The notes under the pieces were generated by a model. It was not told the origin of the DNA and searched no databases. It worked only from the letters and a program-made list of their open reading frames with translations. From the NCBI GenBank assembly GCA_965368115.1, contig CBDULQ010000193.1:1-7282 (forward strand): a DNA stretch of 7,282 nucleotides, given 5' to 3'. Below are positions 1-6,284 of this stretch, one piece after another (position 1 is the first letter of the stretch; every line of letters begins with the position of its first letter). The stretch comes from CBDULQ01 sp965368115. Lineage in GTDB: Bacteria > Pseudomonadota > Gammaproteobacteria > SZUA-229. Position numbers and translations under genes: made by a program.

Positions 1-273
1 AGCCTGTCCGAACGATATCCGGGGTAAGAATCAGGGATATGGTTTTTCACTTCGATCACTTTTGACGGCTAACGGTATGACATAGAGATGTTATGAGCGG
101 GTGTTTTTGTCACAAAGCACGGCGATATCCAGGGTTAATTCATGGCCAAATGCCAGTCAACGACTACTATTTATGAGTACTGATTTTATTTGTAAATTCA
201 TCATGATCGAACCCAACAAGTGCAGCAACAGGCGCTGCTTTCCCGTAATCGACGAGCTACATCAGGCGCTCTT
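1..273. other. Non-coding leader upstream of the signalling operon
   Basis: I see no credible gene here. The stretch is richer in A+T than the coding regions and presumably holds the promoter of the kinase operon, but no convincing -35/-10 pair stands out. It contains three ATATCC boxes, two direct (15-20, 125-130) and one inverted (35-40, read as GGATAT), described separately. A 24-codon reading frame at 203-277 ends in an ATGA overlap with the chosen kinase start, which could be chance. Confidence 0.5.
13..138. repeat. Repeated ATATCC boxes, possible operator
   Basis: CGATATCCGGGGTAA (13-27) and CGATATCCAGGGTTAA (123-138) are near-identical direct copies about 110 bases apart. An inverted GGATAT at 35-40 faces the first box across a 14-base spacer. 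Placement upstream of a regulatory operon fits a protein-binding site, but the boxes are short and could be coincidental. No regulator can be named. Confidence 0.25.
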
Positions 274-2565
274 ATGAACAGGCATTTTCTGGGCAGGCTC
301 CGCATCAGCGTGTTGAACCTGTTGTTGATTTCTGTGCTTGCGTTTTCCGGTTTGCTGTTTGTTCTGGCGCTGAATTCGCTGGTGAGCGATTTACACCGGG
401 TGCAGGTGAGCTGGGATGGGTATGTCACCGACAAGTCGGACCGTATGCAGCTGGTCACCGAATTGCGGCGCCATCTGGGCTACGGAGCTTTCATTCATAA
501 TCTGAAAAACTATCTGCTGCGCCAGGAAGCGTTCCGCGTGCCTCAGCTGGAGCGTGATATCGGTGCGATCAACGCATCTCTGGATCGTCTGGAAATCTAT
601 GCCAGGTCGCAGACGGAACGGCGCGTGCTTCAGGTCGCTCGAAAGACCATAAGCCAGTATGAACGGGCCGTTGATCTGAGCCAGGCCTTGATCGAGGAAG
701 GGCGATTGAGCGTTGTTGAGATCGATCGGCGCGTGTCTGTCGACGATCATGGCATGCTGGAGGCACTGAATTATATTACTCACATTGCTTCGCTCGATCA
801 GTCGGAACAGATCACCAAATCACGACTGCTCAATGATATCCGTAAGTCCATCGGCTATGGCGGCATGATCCATCATTTCAAGAATCTGGTGTTGCGTGGC
901 GACCTGAAACTGGTGCGAGAATTTCGTCAGTCGACATCACATCTTCAGGCCACCATAGGGGCCTATCGCGATATGGATATTAACAGCAACGAGCGTCAGG
1001 CATTGGGACACATTGCCGGCGTTGCCGCAGAATATATCGAAAAACTCGATACCGTCATGCGTTCCATCGATCAGGGTTTATCGCCTCGAGCTATCGACCG
1101 GCAGGTTGTGGTCGACGACCGTCCCGCACTCGAGGCCTTTAGTGTGCTCGAACGCCATGTGGTGGAAGATGCCTACAATAGTGCCCGTAACATTCATGAG
1201 CTATTGATCAATTTAGGCGACCTGTACCACTACGCTGTAATCGTCAGTGTGCTGGTTCTACTTCTGCTGACGTCCTCCAGTTTCTGGTTTACGCGTTGCT
1301 TTCTGGTGAACCCTATTCGCAATGTCGCCTCAACCATGGTCACCCTGGCTCATGGGCAAGCTGATACACCGATTAAAAAAATGCCATCGGTTCGTGAGAT
1401 CAACGAGCTATCGGATTCGCTGGTGTTCTTCAAAGATGCGGTCAGCCGGCGAGAGGCTCATCGAGTCGAAGTGGAAGATCGTGAGGCCAGGGTAAGTGCG
1501 ATTGTGAATACGGTACTCGACGGGATTATCACTATCGATCGAAGAGGTACCATCGAAACATTCAATCCGGCTGCTGAAACTATTTTTGGATACAGCAGTG
1601 AAGAAGTGACAGGCCATAACGTGAATATTCTGATGCCGGAACCCTATCATTCAGAACATGACGGGTATATTGAGGGTTTTCTGCAAACCGGTGATGCTCG
1701 AGTAGCCGGAATCGGCCGTGAAGTGGAGGGCAGGCGCAAGGACGGTACGATTTTTCCTATGGAACTGGGCATCAGTGAAATGAAAATTCATGGCGAGGTG
1801 ATGTTCACCGGCGTGGTCCGCGATATCACCGAGCGAAAGGAAAATGAACGTTTGAAAAGTGAATTCGTCTCCACCGTAAGCCATGAGTTGCGCACGCCAT
1901 TGACCTCGATCGCCGGCTCACTCTCCTTATTGCTGGCCCGAACAGGAGATTGCTTGCCGGATAAAATGTATAACCTGTTAGAAGTCGCTCAGCGCAACAC
2001 CAGTCGTCTCGGTTTGCTGGTGAACGATATCCTGGACATGGAAAAACTCAGTTCGGGCAAAATGATCTTCGATTTCAAGAAGCTCAACCTGATCGAGCTG
2101 GTCATCCGCTCCATTGAAGACAATCGCGACTTTGCCCGGCAACACCAGGTTGAACTGGTGTTCGGTGGAGCCATGGATACGGCGACCGTGTATGGTGATG
2201 AAAATCGTCTTATTCAGGTTATGACCAACCTGATCTCAAATGCGGTGAAATATTCCACTTCCGGCGATACGGTCAATATCGACGTGCAGGCACGCAACGG
2301 ACAATATCGCGTAACGGTAACCGATGCTGGCAGCGGTATACCTGAGTCGTTCCGCGAACGCATGTTTCAGCGTTTCGCCCAGGCTGATAGTTCGGATGCC
2401 CGGGGTAAGGGCGGTACAGGACTGGGTTTGCACATTAGCCGATCCATTATCGAATGTCACCAGGGTCATATCGACTATCGCTCCGTGGTCGGCTCTGGCA
2501 CGCAGTTCTATTTCGATCTGCCCGGTTATGATCAGGCGGTGGCTGAATTGCATGAATCCGCATGA
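274..2565 (+). CDS. Membrane sensor histidine kinase with duplicated periplasmic domain, HAMP and FixL-like PAS
   Basis: Inner-membrane kinase of 763 residues counted from ATG 274; it should autophosphorylate and pass phosphate to a receiver. Order seen: TM1 about 12-36, periplasmic part about 37-318 made of two copies of one domain, TM2 about 319-339, HAMP about 340-393, PAS about 409-522, HisKA with the SHELRTPL box (phosphoacceptor His537), and HATPase about 637-752 (N box Asn652/Asn656, DAGSGI with Asp684, GKGGTGLGL 711-719). All catalytic motifs look intact. The PAS carries PEPYHSEHDGY and GIGREV, as in FixL/DosP heme PAS domains, with His462 and Arg482 at the heme-proximal and distal positions. 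There is no receiver or Hpt, so it needs the next two genes as partners. Start choice: ATG 274 has AGG at 264-266 and places TM1 near the N-terminus. GTG 220 (781 residues) is in frame but has no visible ribosome binding site. Exact stimulus unknown. Confidence 0.93.
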   Translation: MNRHFLGRLRISVLNLLLISVLAFSGLLFVLALNSLVSDLHRVQVSWDGYVTDKSDRMQLVTELRRHLGYGAFIHNLKNYLLRQEAFRVPQLERDIGAINASLDRLEIYARSQTERRVLQVARKTISQYERAVDLSQALIEEGRLSVVEIDRRVSVDDHGMLEALNYITHIASLDQSEQITKSRLLNDIRKSIGYGGMIHHFKNLVLRGDLKLVREFRQSTSHLQATIGAYRDMDINSNERQALGHIAGVAAEYIEKLDTVMRSIDQGLSPRAIDRQVVVDDRPALEAFSVLERHVVEDAYNSARNIHELLINLGDLYHYAVIVSVLVLLLLTSSSFWFTRCFLVNPIRNVASTMVTLAHGQADTPIKKMPSVREINELSDSLVFFKDAVSRREAHRVEVEDREARVSAIVNTVLDGIITIDRRGTIETFNPAAETIFGYSSEEVTGHNVNILMPEPYHSEHDGYIEGFLQTGDARVAGIGREVEGRRKDGTIFPMELGISEMKIHGEVMFTGVVRDITERKENERLKSEFVSTVSHELRTPLTSIAGSLSLLLARTGDCLPDKMYNLLEVAQRNTSRLGLLVNDILDMEKLSSGKMIFDFKKLNLIELVIRSIEDNRDFARQHQVELVFGGAMDTATVYGDENRLIQVMTNLISNAVKYSTSGDTVNIDVQARNGQYRVTVTDAGSGIPESFRERMFQRFAQADSSDARGKGGTGLGLHISRSIIECHQGHIDYRSVVGSGTQFYFDLPGYDQAVAELHESA
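451..1161 (+). repeat. Tandem duplicated periplasmic sensor domain within the kinase
   Basis: Two units of about 112 residues (about 60-171 and 185-296, numbered from ATG 274) share the same landmarks. The first is GYG..IH..KN..LR (copy 1 LGYGAFIHNLKNYLLR, copy 2 IGYGGMIHHFKNLVLR), offset by 125 residues. The second, near the unit end, is IDRRVSVDD versus IDRQVVVDD, offset by 124 residues. The constant offset shows a true internal duplication rather than chance similarity. Invariant Tyr, His, Lys, Asn and Arg in both copies are candidate ligand-binding residues. I have seen similar motifs in proteobacterial sensor proteins but cannot assign a domain name with certainty. Confidence 0.85.
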
Positions 2566-2606
2566 CTACTTTTTAAGTTTGATAACAGTCGAATGAGACA
2601 CAGGAT

Positions 2607-2975
2607 ATGATTCGAGTCCTTTATGTAGAAGATGACGCCGATATCCGAATGGTGACAGAAATCGCACTCGAAGACGAAGGCTTCGAGCTTAGCGTGTGCG
2701 AATCCGGTGTGGTTGCCGTCGCCAGGGCAGGCGAAATTGAAGTCGATCTAATCTTGATGGATGTGATGATGCCTGAACTCAATGGCCCAGATACCATTCG
2801 CCAGCTTAGATCTCATGCCAACCTGTCTGCTACGCCGGTTATCTTTATGACAGCCAAAACCCAGAATGAAGATCAATATCAGGGGCCGGGAGTTATCGGT
2901 GTTATTTTCAAACCTTTCAATCCGATGACTCTCGCCGAAGACATCCGCAGTTTACTGGAGAACGGCCTTGAATGA
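2607..2975 (+). CDS. Single-domain CheY-like response regulator
   Basis: A stand-alone receiver of 122 residues with no output domain. It has the acidic pair in YVEDD (Glu8/Asp9), phosphoacceptor Asp52 in LILMDVMMP, Thr82 in FMTAK and Lys102 in FKPF, so it should be phosphorylatable. It lies 41 bases after the kinase stop and overlaps the following cyclase start by 8 bases, which places it between them in the transcript and, by inference, in the phosphorelay: taking phosphate from kinase His537 and handing it to the Hpt histidine of the next protein, much as Spo0F does. A diffusible regulator with another target cannot be excluded. The start MIRVLYVEDD matches the usual first beta strand. The purine-rich AGGA lies only one base before ATG, so the ribosome binding site is poor and translation may be weak or coupled to upstream translation. 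Confidence 0.92.
   Translation: MIRVLYVEDDADIRMVTEIALEDEGFELSVCESGVVAVARAGEIEVDLILMDVMMPELNGPDTIRQLRSHANLSATPVIFMTAKTQNEDQYQGPGVIGVIFKPFNPMTLAEDIRSLLENGLE
2957..2970 (+). promoter_or_regulatory. Ribosome binding site deciding a TTG start
   Basis: GGAG at 2957-2960 stands 7 bases before TTG 2968, inside the end of the receiver gene. It supports TTG as the true start of the Hpt-GGDEF gene, since the nearby ATG at 2972 is in another frame and the next in-frame ATG (3034) would remove the first Hpt helix. The 8-base overlap with the preceding stop implies translational coupling. Confidence 0.65.
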
Positions 2976-4626
2976 AAAGGCTGAAAAATTACAGGCTTTC
3001 AGGCTGCGCTTTACGAAAAGCCTGCCCGGCCGTATGCAAGCGATCGCAGATCAGATGCCGGTCACACGACAGATGTCCTTTGTGTCCCAGGAAAGTTGCG
3101 AAGAATTATTACGCATGGTTCACAGTATGGCCGGTACGGCAGGAACCTTCAGGTGTACAGCTGTCGCCCGACATGCACAGCAACTGGAAATCCTGCTGCG
3201 CCAGGCGGCTCAACAGACAGATGAATTTAAACGTCCTGTCCTGATTCGGAATATCGACCGTGCCTATCAGCTATTGACGGAAGCTGTGCAGCATGAATCT
3301 GAGCAAGTAGAATCGATCGCGAACCCGGTTAATGACCAAACCCAGGTGCCGGATGAAGACTACCGAGAATATGGTATGGTCTATCTGGTAACTGATGATC
3401 GAGAGCTGGACCAGGATATCGCAGAATATCTCCCGCAACTTAAATTCGGAGTCATTTCTTTTGCTTCTATCCACGATCTGGAAATCGCTCTTAAGGTCAA
3501 GACGCCTGATGTATTACTGGTCAGCAATAATCTGATCGATGATCGTGAAGATTTATATCGACAGATTTCGCAGATAGTAAAGGAAGCTGAATTACCGTTA
3601 ATCATCGTTTCGACCAACGATAGCTGGGATGAACGCCTTGCGGCCTTACGTACAGGTGCGGAGGCATTCATGGTGTTGCCGCTCAATTTTGATGATCTGA
3701 TCGATAATCTTGATATTCTGTGCGATGTACATAGCGGTTCTTATTACCGCATTCTGGTTGTCGACGATGATGCATTGTTAGCGGAACGCTACGCAACTTT
3801 GCTTGAAGATGCCAACATGACTACGCGGATTATCACCAATCCGGCTCAGATTCTCGACTGCATGGGGGAGTTTGCTCCCGACCTGATTTTGATGGACCTG
3901 TATATGGAACAATGTAGCGGTGTCGAAGCAGCCAGTCTGATCAGGCAGAATTCCGCTTATATCAATGTGCCGATTGTGTATCTATCCACCGAGAGCGGTA
4001 TCGAACAACAAATGTATGCGCTACAGGTGGGTGGCGACGATTTTTTACACAAGGGCATATCGGACGAGCACCTGGTTCAGGCTATCAAGGTAAGAGCGCG
4101 TCGTTTTCATCAACTTAATGCCTTACTGGATCGCGATAGCCTGACCGGCCTGCTTAATCACGTGAACCTTAAACAGGCACTGGAAACGGAAGTGGCTCGA
4201 GCAAACCGTGATAACAGTTCATTGTGTTTTGTAATGCTGGACATCGATCGCTTTAAATCGGTTAATGATCAATACGGCCATCCCTGTGGGGACCGGGTGA
4301 TCAAGGCGCTTTCGCGTTTGCTGGCACATCAGTTGCGTAAAACTGATATTGTCGCCCGTTATGGCGGTGAGGAGTTTGCCATTATTCTTCCTGTTTGCGA
4401 CAGCGACAAGGCGTTTCTGGTTATCGACAATATCCGGAAAACATTCTCTAATATCGAATTCAATTGCGGTAAACAAAGATTTTTCGCAAGTTTCAGTGCC
4501 GGGATCGTCAGTTATTCGCTGCAAACGCAGCCGATGGAGATAGAAACCATCATCGACAAAGCGGATCAGGCCTTGTACAGCGCCAAGCATAACGGTCGTA
4601 ACCAGGTTATGGTCGGTGTCCTGTAA
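2968..4626 (+). CDS. Hpt - pseudo-receiver - receiver - GGDEF diguanylate cyclase
   Basis: Cytoplasmic protein of 552 residues (TTG start) predicted to make cyclic di-GMP from two GTP. Order seen: Hpt about 8-110 with HSMAGTAGTF and phosphoacceptor His52; a first receiver about 136-255 that is degenerate (Ser186 in place of the phosphoacceptor Asp, Leu237 in place of the Lys, although Asp143/Asp144 remain); a second, intact receiver about 259-380 (acidic VVDDD 264-268, Asp310 in LILMDLYM, Ser340, Lys362); and GGDEF about 388-552 with RDSLTGLLN, DIDRFKSVND, active-site GGEEF (466-470) and an RKTD I-site (457-460) five residues before it. The cyclase therefore looks active and open to product feedback inhibition. 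As third gene of the operon it holds both the third (Hpt His) and fourth (receiver Asp) steps of the relay, so phosphorylation probably switches cyclase activity. Whether it raises or lowers activity cannot be read from the sequence. Confidence 0.93.
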   Translation: MNEKAEKLQAFRLRFTKSLPGRMQAIADQMPVTRQMSFVSQESCEELLRMVHSMAGTAGTFRCTAVARHAQQLEILLRQAAQQTDEFKRPVLIRNIDRAYQLLTEAVQHESEQVESIANPVNDQTQVPDEDYREYGMVYLVTDDRELDQDIAEYLPQLKFGVISFASIHDLEIALKVKTPDVLLVSNNLIDDREDLYRQISQIVKEAELPLIIVSTNDSWDERLAALRTGAEAFMVLPLNFDDLIDNLDILCDVHSGSYYRILVVDDDALLAERYATLLEDANMTTRIITNPAQILDCMGEFAPDLILMDLYMEQCSGVEAASLIRQNSAYINVPIVYLSTESGIEQQMYALQVGGDDFLHKGISDEHLVQAIKVRARRFHQLNALLDRDSLTGLLNHVNLKQALETEVARANRDNSSLCFVMLDIDRFKSVNDQYGHPCGDRVIKALSRLLAHQLRKTDIVARYGGEEFAIILPVCDSDKAFLVIDNIRKTFSNIEFNCGKQRFFASFSAGIVSYSLQTQPMEIETIIDKADQALYSAKHNGRNQVMVGVL

Positions 4627-4680
4627 AGTGAATCTGCTGTTTGTGTGCTTCCTTCCGTTTTAAAACGCTTTTGTAATTTT
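4627..4680. other. Convergent intergenic gap with short palindrome
   Basis: Only 54 bases separate the cyclase stop from the stop of the opposing TPR gene. They contain the perfect 12-base palindrome CGTTTTAAAACG (4656-4667), followed by T-rich sequence (CTTTTGTAATTTTC). The palindrome has no loop and few G-C pairs, so it is a weak candidate for a bidirectional terminator. Confidence 0.3.
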
Positions 4681-5310
4681 CTATTTAGCCAGATACTGAC
4701 TCGCTTCCAGGTGCCCGGGAATCAACTCCAGTACTTTGCGATAACTCGCTTTTGCCGCAGTCGAGTTACCGAGCTGGATTTCCGCGCGCGCCAGGTAGAC
4801 GCGAAAACTGGCGTCGGTAGGATAACGTCGGACGAGCTGCGCGGCATGCTGTTTCAATGTCTGCCATTCCTTCAGACCTTCCTCCGCGACCATTAACCGC
4901 AGATGCGCATAGTAATTCCACTGTGAAAGTTTGATCACCGCCTCGGCTTCGTTAGCGGCTTCGCGCCAGCGTTGCTGAGCCAGTAGCGGCAGTGTCAGGC
5001 CGAGACGGGCTTCCAGCGAATCACGATTGACCTGCTGGGCGCTTTTATAGAAATCGATGGCGCGCGAGTAATTGCCCGCCAGATAATTGAGCCAGCCGCT
5101 GCGTAACAGAGCGAGTTCGTGTTTCGAGTCGCGTTTGAGGATGGACTCCAGTGAACTGGCGGCGGCTGCATACTGGCCGGCGGCTTCCAGACTGTAGCTA
5201 CGTGACCAGCTATCGTCGGCGCGTGCGGTTGACGAAAACATCACGGCGCTGATCAACAAAAGGCCGATCAACAGAAGGCTGAGGGGTTTCAGTAAGGTGA
5301 GGTTTACCAT
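4681..5310 (-). CDS. Periplasmic TPR-repeat protein with signal peptide
   Basis: A 209-residue exported protein. Residues 1-31 form a signal peptide: Lys8, a Leu/Ile-rich core, then TARA followed by DD, a good signal peptidase I site after Ala31. No lipobox Cys is present, so it is probably soluble in the periplasm. The rest is helical TPR-like repeats, clearest at about 65-98 (LRSGWLNYLAGNYSRAIDFY) and 167-200 (YLARAEIQLGNSTAAKASY), with weaker ones at about 34-64, 99-132 and 133-166. TPRs bind protein partners; here the likely partner is the outer-membrane protein encoded just upstream. Its ATG overlaps that gene's stop (ATGGTAA), with AGGAG 10 bases before the start, so it is translationally coupled. 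The specific function is not recognised. Confidence 0.88.
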   Translation of the reverse strand: MVNLTLLKPLSLLLIGLLLISAVMFSSTARADDSWSRSYSLEAAGQYAAAASSLESILKRDSKHELALLRSGWLNYLAGNYSRAIDFYKSAQQVNRDSLEARLGLTLPLLAQQRWREAANEAEAVIKLSQWNYYAHLRLMVAEEGLKEWQTLKQHAAQLVRRYPTDASFRVYLARAEIQLGNSTAAKASYRKVLELIPGHLEASQYLAK

Positions 5311-6284
5311 TGCTTGCTGACTCCTGCATAAATGAAAAGGCTGTTGTAATCGTCGTTGGTGGACACGTCTTCATACTGTTCCAGGCCGCCATAGATATAG
5401 AATGTGGCTGCTTCGGCACTGTTCCAGTGCGCGCCCAGACTGTAACTGGCGGTCTGCATGTCCGCCAGGTTGTAGACCCGTCGCGCCTGATCGTCCACGG
5501 CATACAGGCGTTCGCCGAATAGCATGCTGACATCGATGCGACTGGGTCCAGGACTGCCGGCCGGATACCAGTGACTCCAGCTCAGTTCGCTCGCGCGGGT
5601 GCTGTCGACACCCGGTGTGCGCAGGTCGTTGTCCAGTTCGATGGCGTAGTGGCGCAGGCTGATGCGGTCGTACTGGTCATTGAACAGCAGGAACAGCCCC
5701 GGTACCCACTGGTCCACCTTGAGCTGGCCGAGACTGCTGTCGCTGGAATCATACTGAGAGTGTGCATAACCCAGTTCGACGCCGTAATTTCCACTGAACG
5801 GTGTGTATAACAAACGCGGATTGATGACCTGGATGTCATCGGTGAATTCACTGTCGATGACGTTGAAGCCGGCCTTGGCGATGCCCGACATGCTGCCACC
5901 CGGTGCGCCGGATGCCCCGCCGCCGCCCAGACTTTCACTGCCGGTGTAGTAATCGAGAAAAAGGGTCAGGCGGCCGGACAGAAGATCCGGGAAAAAGCTC
6001 TGCCAGCCCCCCAGGTAAAGCAGGTTGGTGCTGATATTCTGCCGGACGCTGAGACTCTGGCTCTGGTGGATGAAGCCGACACCCAGACCACTGTTGTCCA
6101 GGTGCACGCCGTTGAGGAAGACACTCAGTTCATACTGGGTATTGAGCTGGTCGGAAGTATTGAAACTGCTGAACAGGGCATTGGCGCTGCCGTTGAGTTG
6201 CCATTGCGCCAACACGGGTCGGGCGGTTAGCAGCAGGGAAAAAATCAGCATCGATTGCATTGTGAAGCGAATGGACCTGTTCAT
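5304..6284 (-). CDS. Predicted outer-membrane beta-barrel protein
   Basis: A 326-residue protein with an N-terminal signal peptide (basic start, hydrophobic 11-21, cleavage likely after VLA at residue 26, leaving Gln27). The mature part is rich in alternating aromatic and polar residues typical of amphipathic strands (for example LTLFLDYYTG, YGVELGYAHSQY, TFYIYGGLEQY), with Asp/Ser/Asn-rich turns, and ends in SLFIYAGVSKQW, whose terminal aromatic residue fits the BamA-recognised signal of outer-membrane proteins. There are no cysteines. A Gly/Ser-rich stretch lies at about 116-134. Length would suit a barrel of roughly 12-16 strands; strand count is a guess. It overlaps the M23 gene by ATGA and the TPR gene by ATGGTAA. 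A pore for export, a structural barrel or an adhesin-like protein are all possible. I do not recognise the family. Confidence 0.82.
   Translation of the reverse strand: MNRSIRFTMQSMLIFSLLLTARPVLAQWQLNGSANALFSSFNTSDQLNTQYELSVFLNGVHLDNSGLGVGFIHQSQSLSVRQNISTNLLYLGGWQSFFPDLLSGRLTLFLDYYTGSESLGGGGASGAPGGSMSGIAKAGFNVIDSEFTDDIQVINPRLLYTPFSGNYGVELGYAHSQYDSSDSSLGQLKVDQWVPGLFLLFNDQYDRISLRHYAIELDNDLRTPGVDSTRASELSWSHWYPAGSPGPSRIDVSMLFGERLYAVDDQARRVYNLADMQTASYSLGAHWNSAEAATFYIYGGLEQYEDVSTNDDYNSLFIYAGVSKQW

Noticed and set aside
62..96. Possible promoter with TTGACG at 62-67
   Set aside because: The -35 is good, but no acceptable -10 lies at 16-18 bases (17-base position reads GAGATG), so I do not call it.
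165..170. TACTAT as a -10 box before the kinase gene
   Set aside because: Only four of six consensus bases and no -35 at the right distance (the position reads ATGGCC).
391..783. Minus-strand open frame of 130 codons inside the kinase gene
   Set aside because: It lies wholly antisense to the well-supported periplasmic domain and has no recognisable protein features or ribosome binding site.
2972..3244. Plus-strand frame starting with ATGA at the receiver stop
   Set aside because: It is out of frame with the Hpt-GGDEF protein, whose Hpt motif is clear in the TTG 2968 frame; the encoded peptide has no family features.
4656..4672. Rho-independent terminator between the convergent genes
   Set aside because: CGTTTTAAAACG is a loopless, A+T-rich palindrome; it lacks the G+C-rich stem followed by a T run that a confident terminator call needs.
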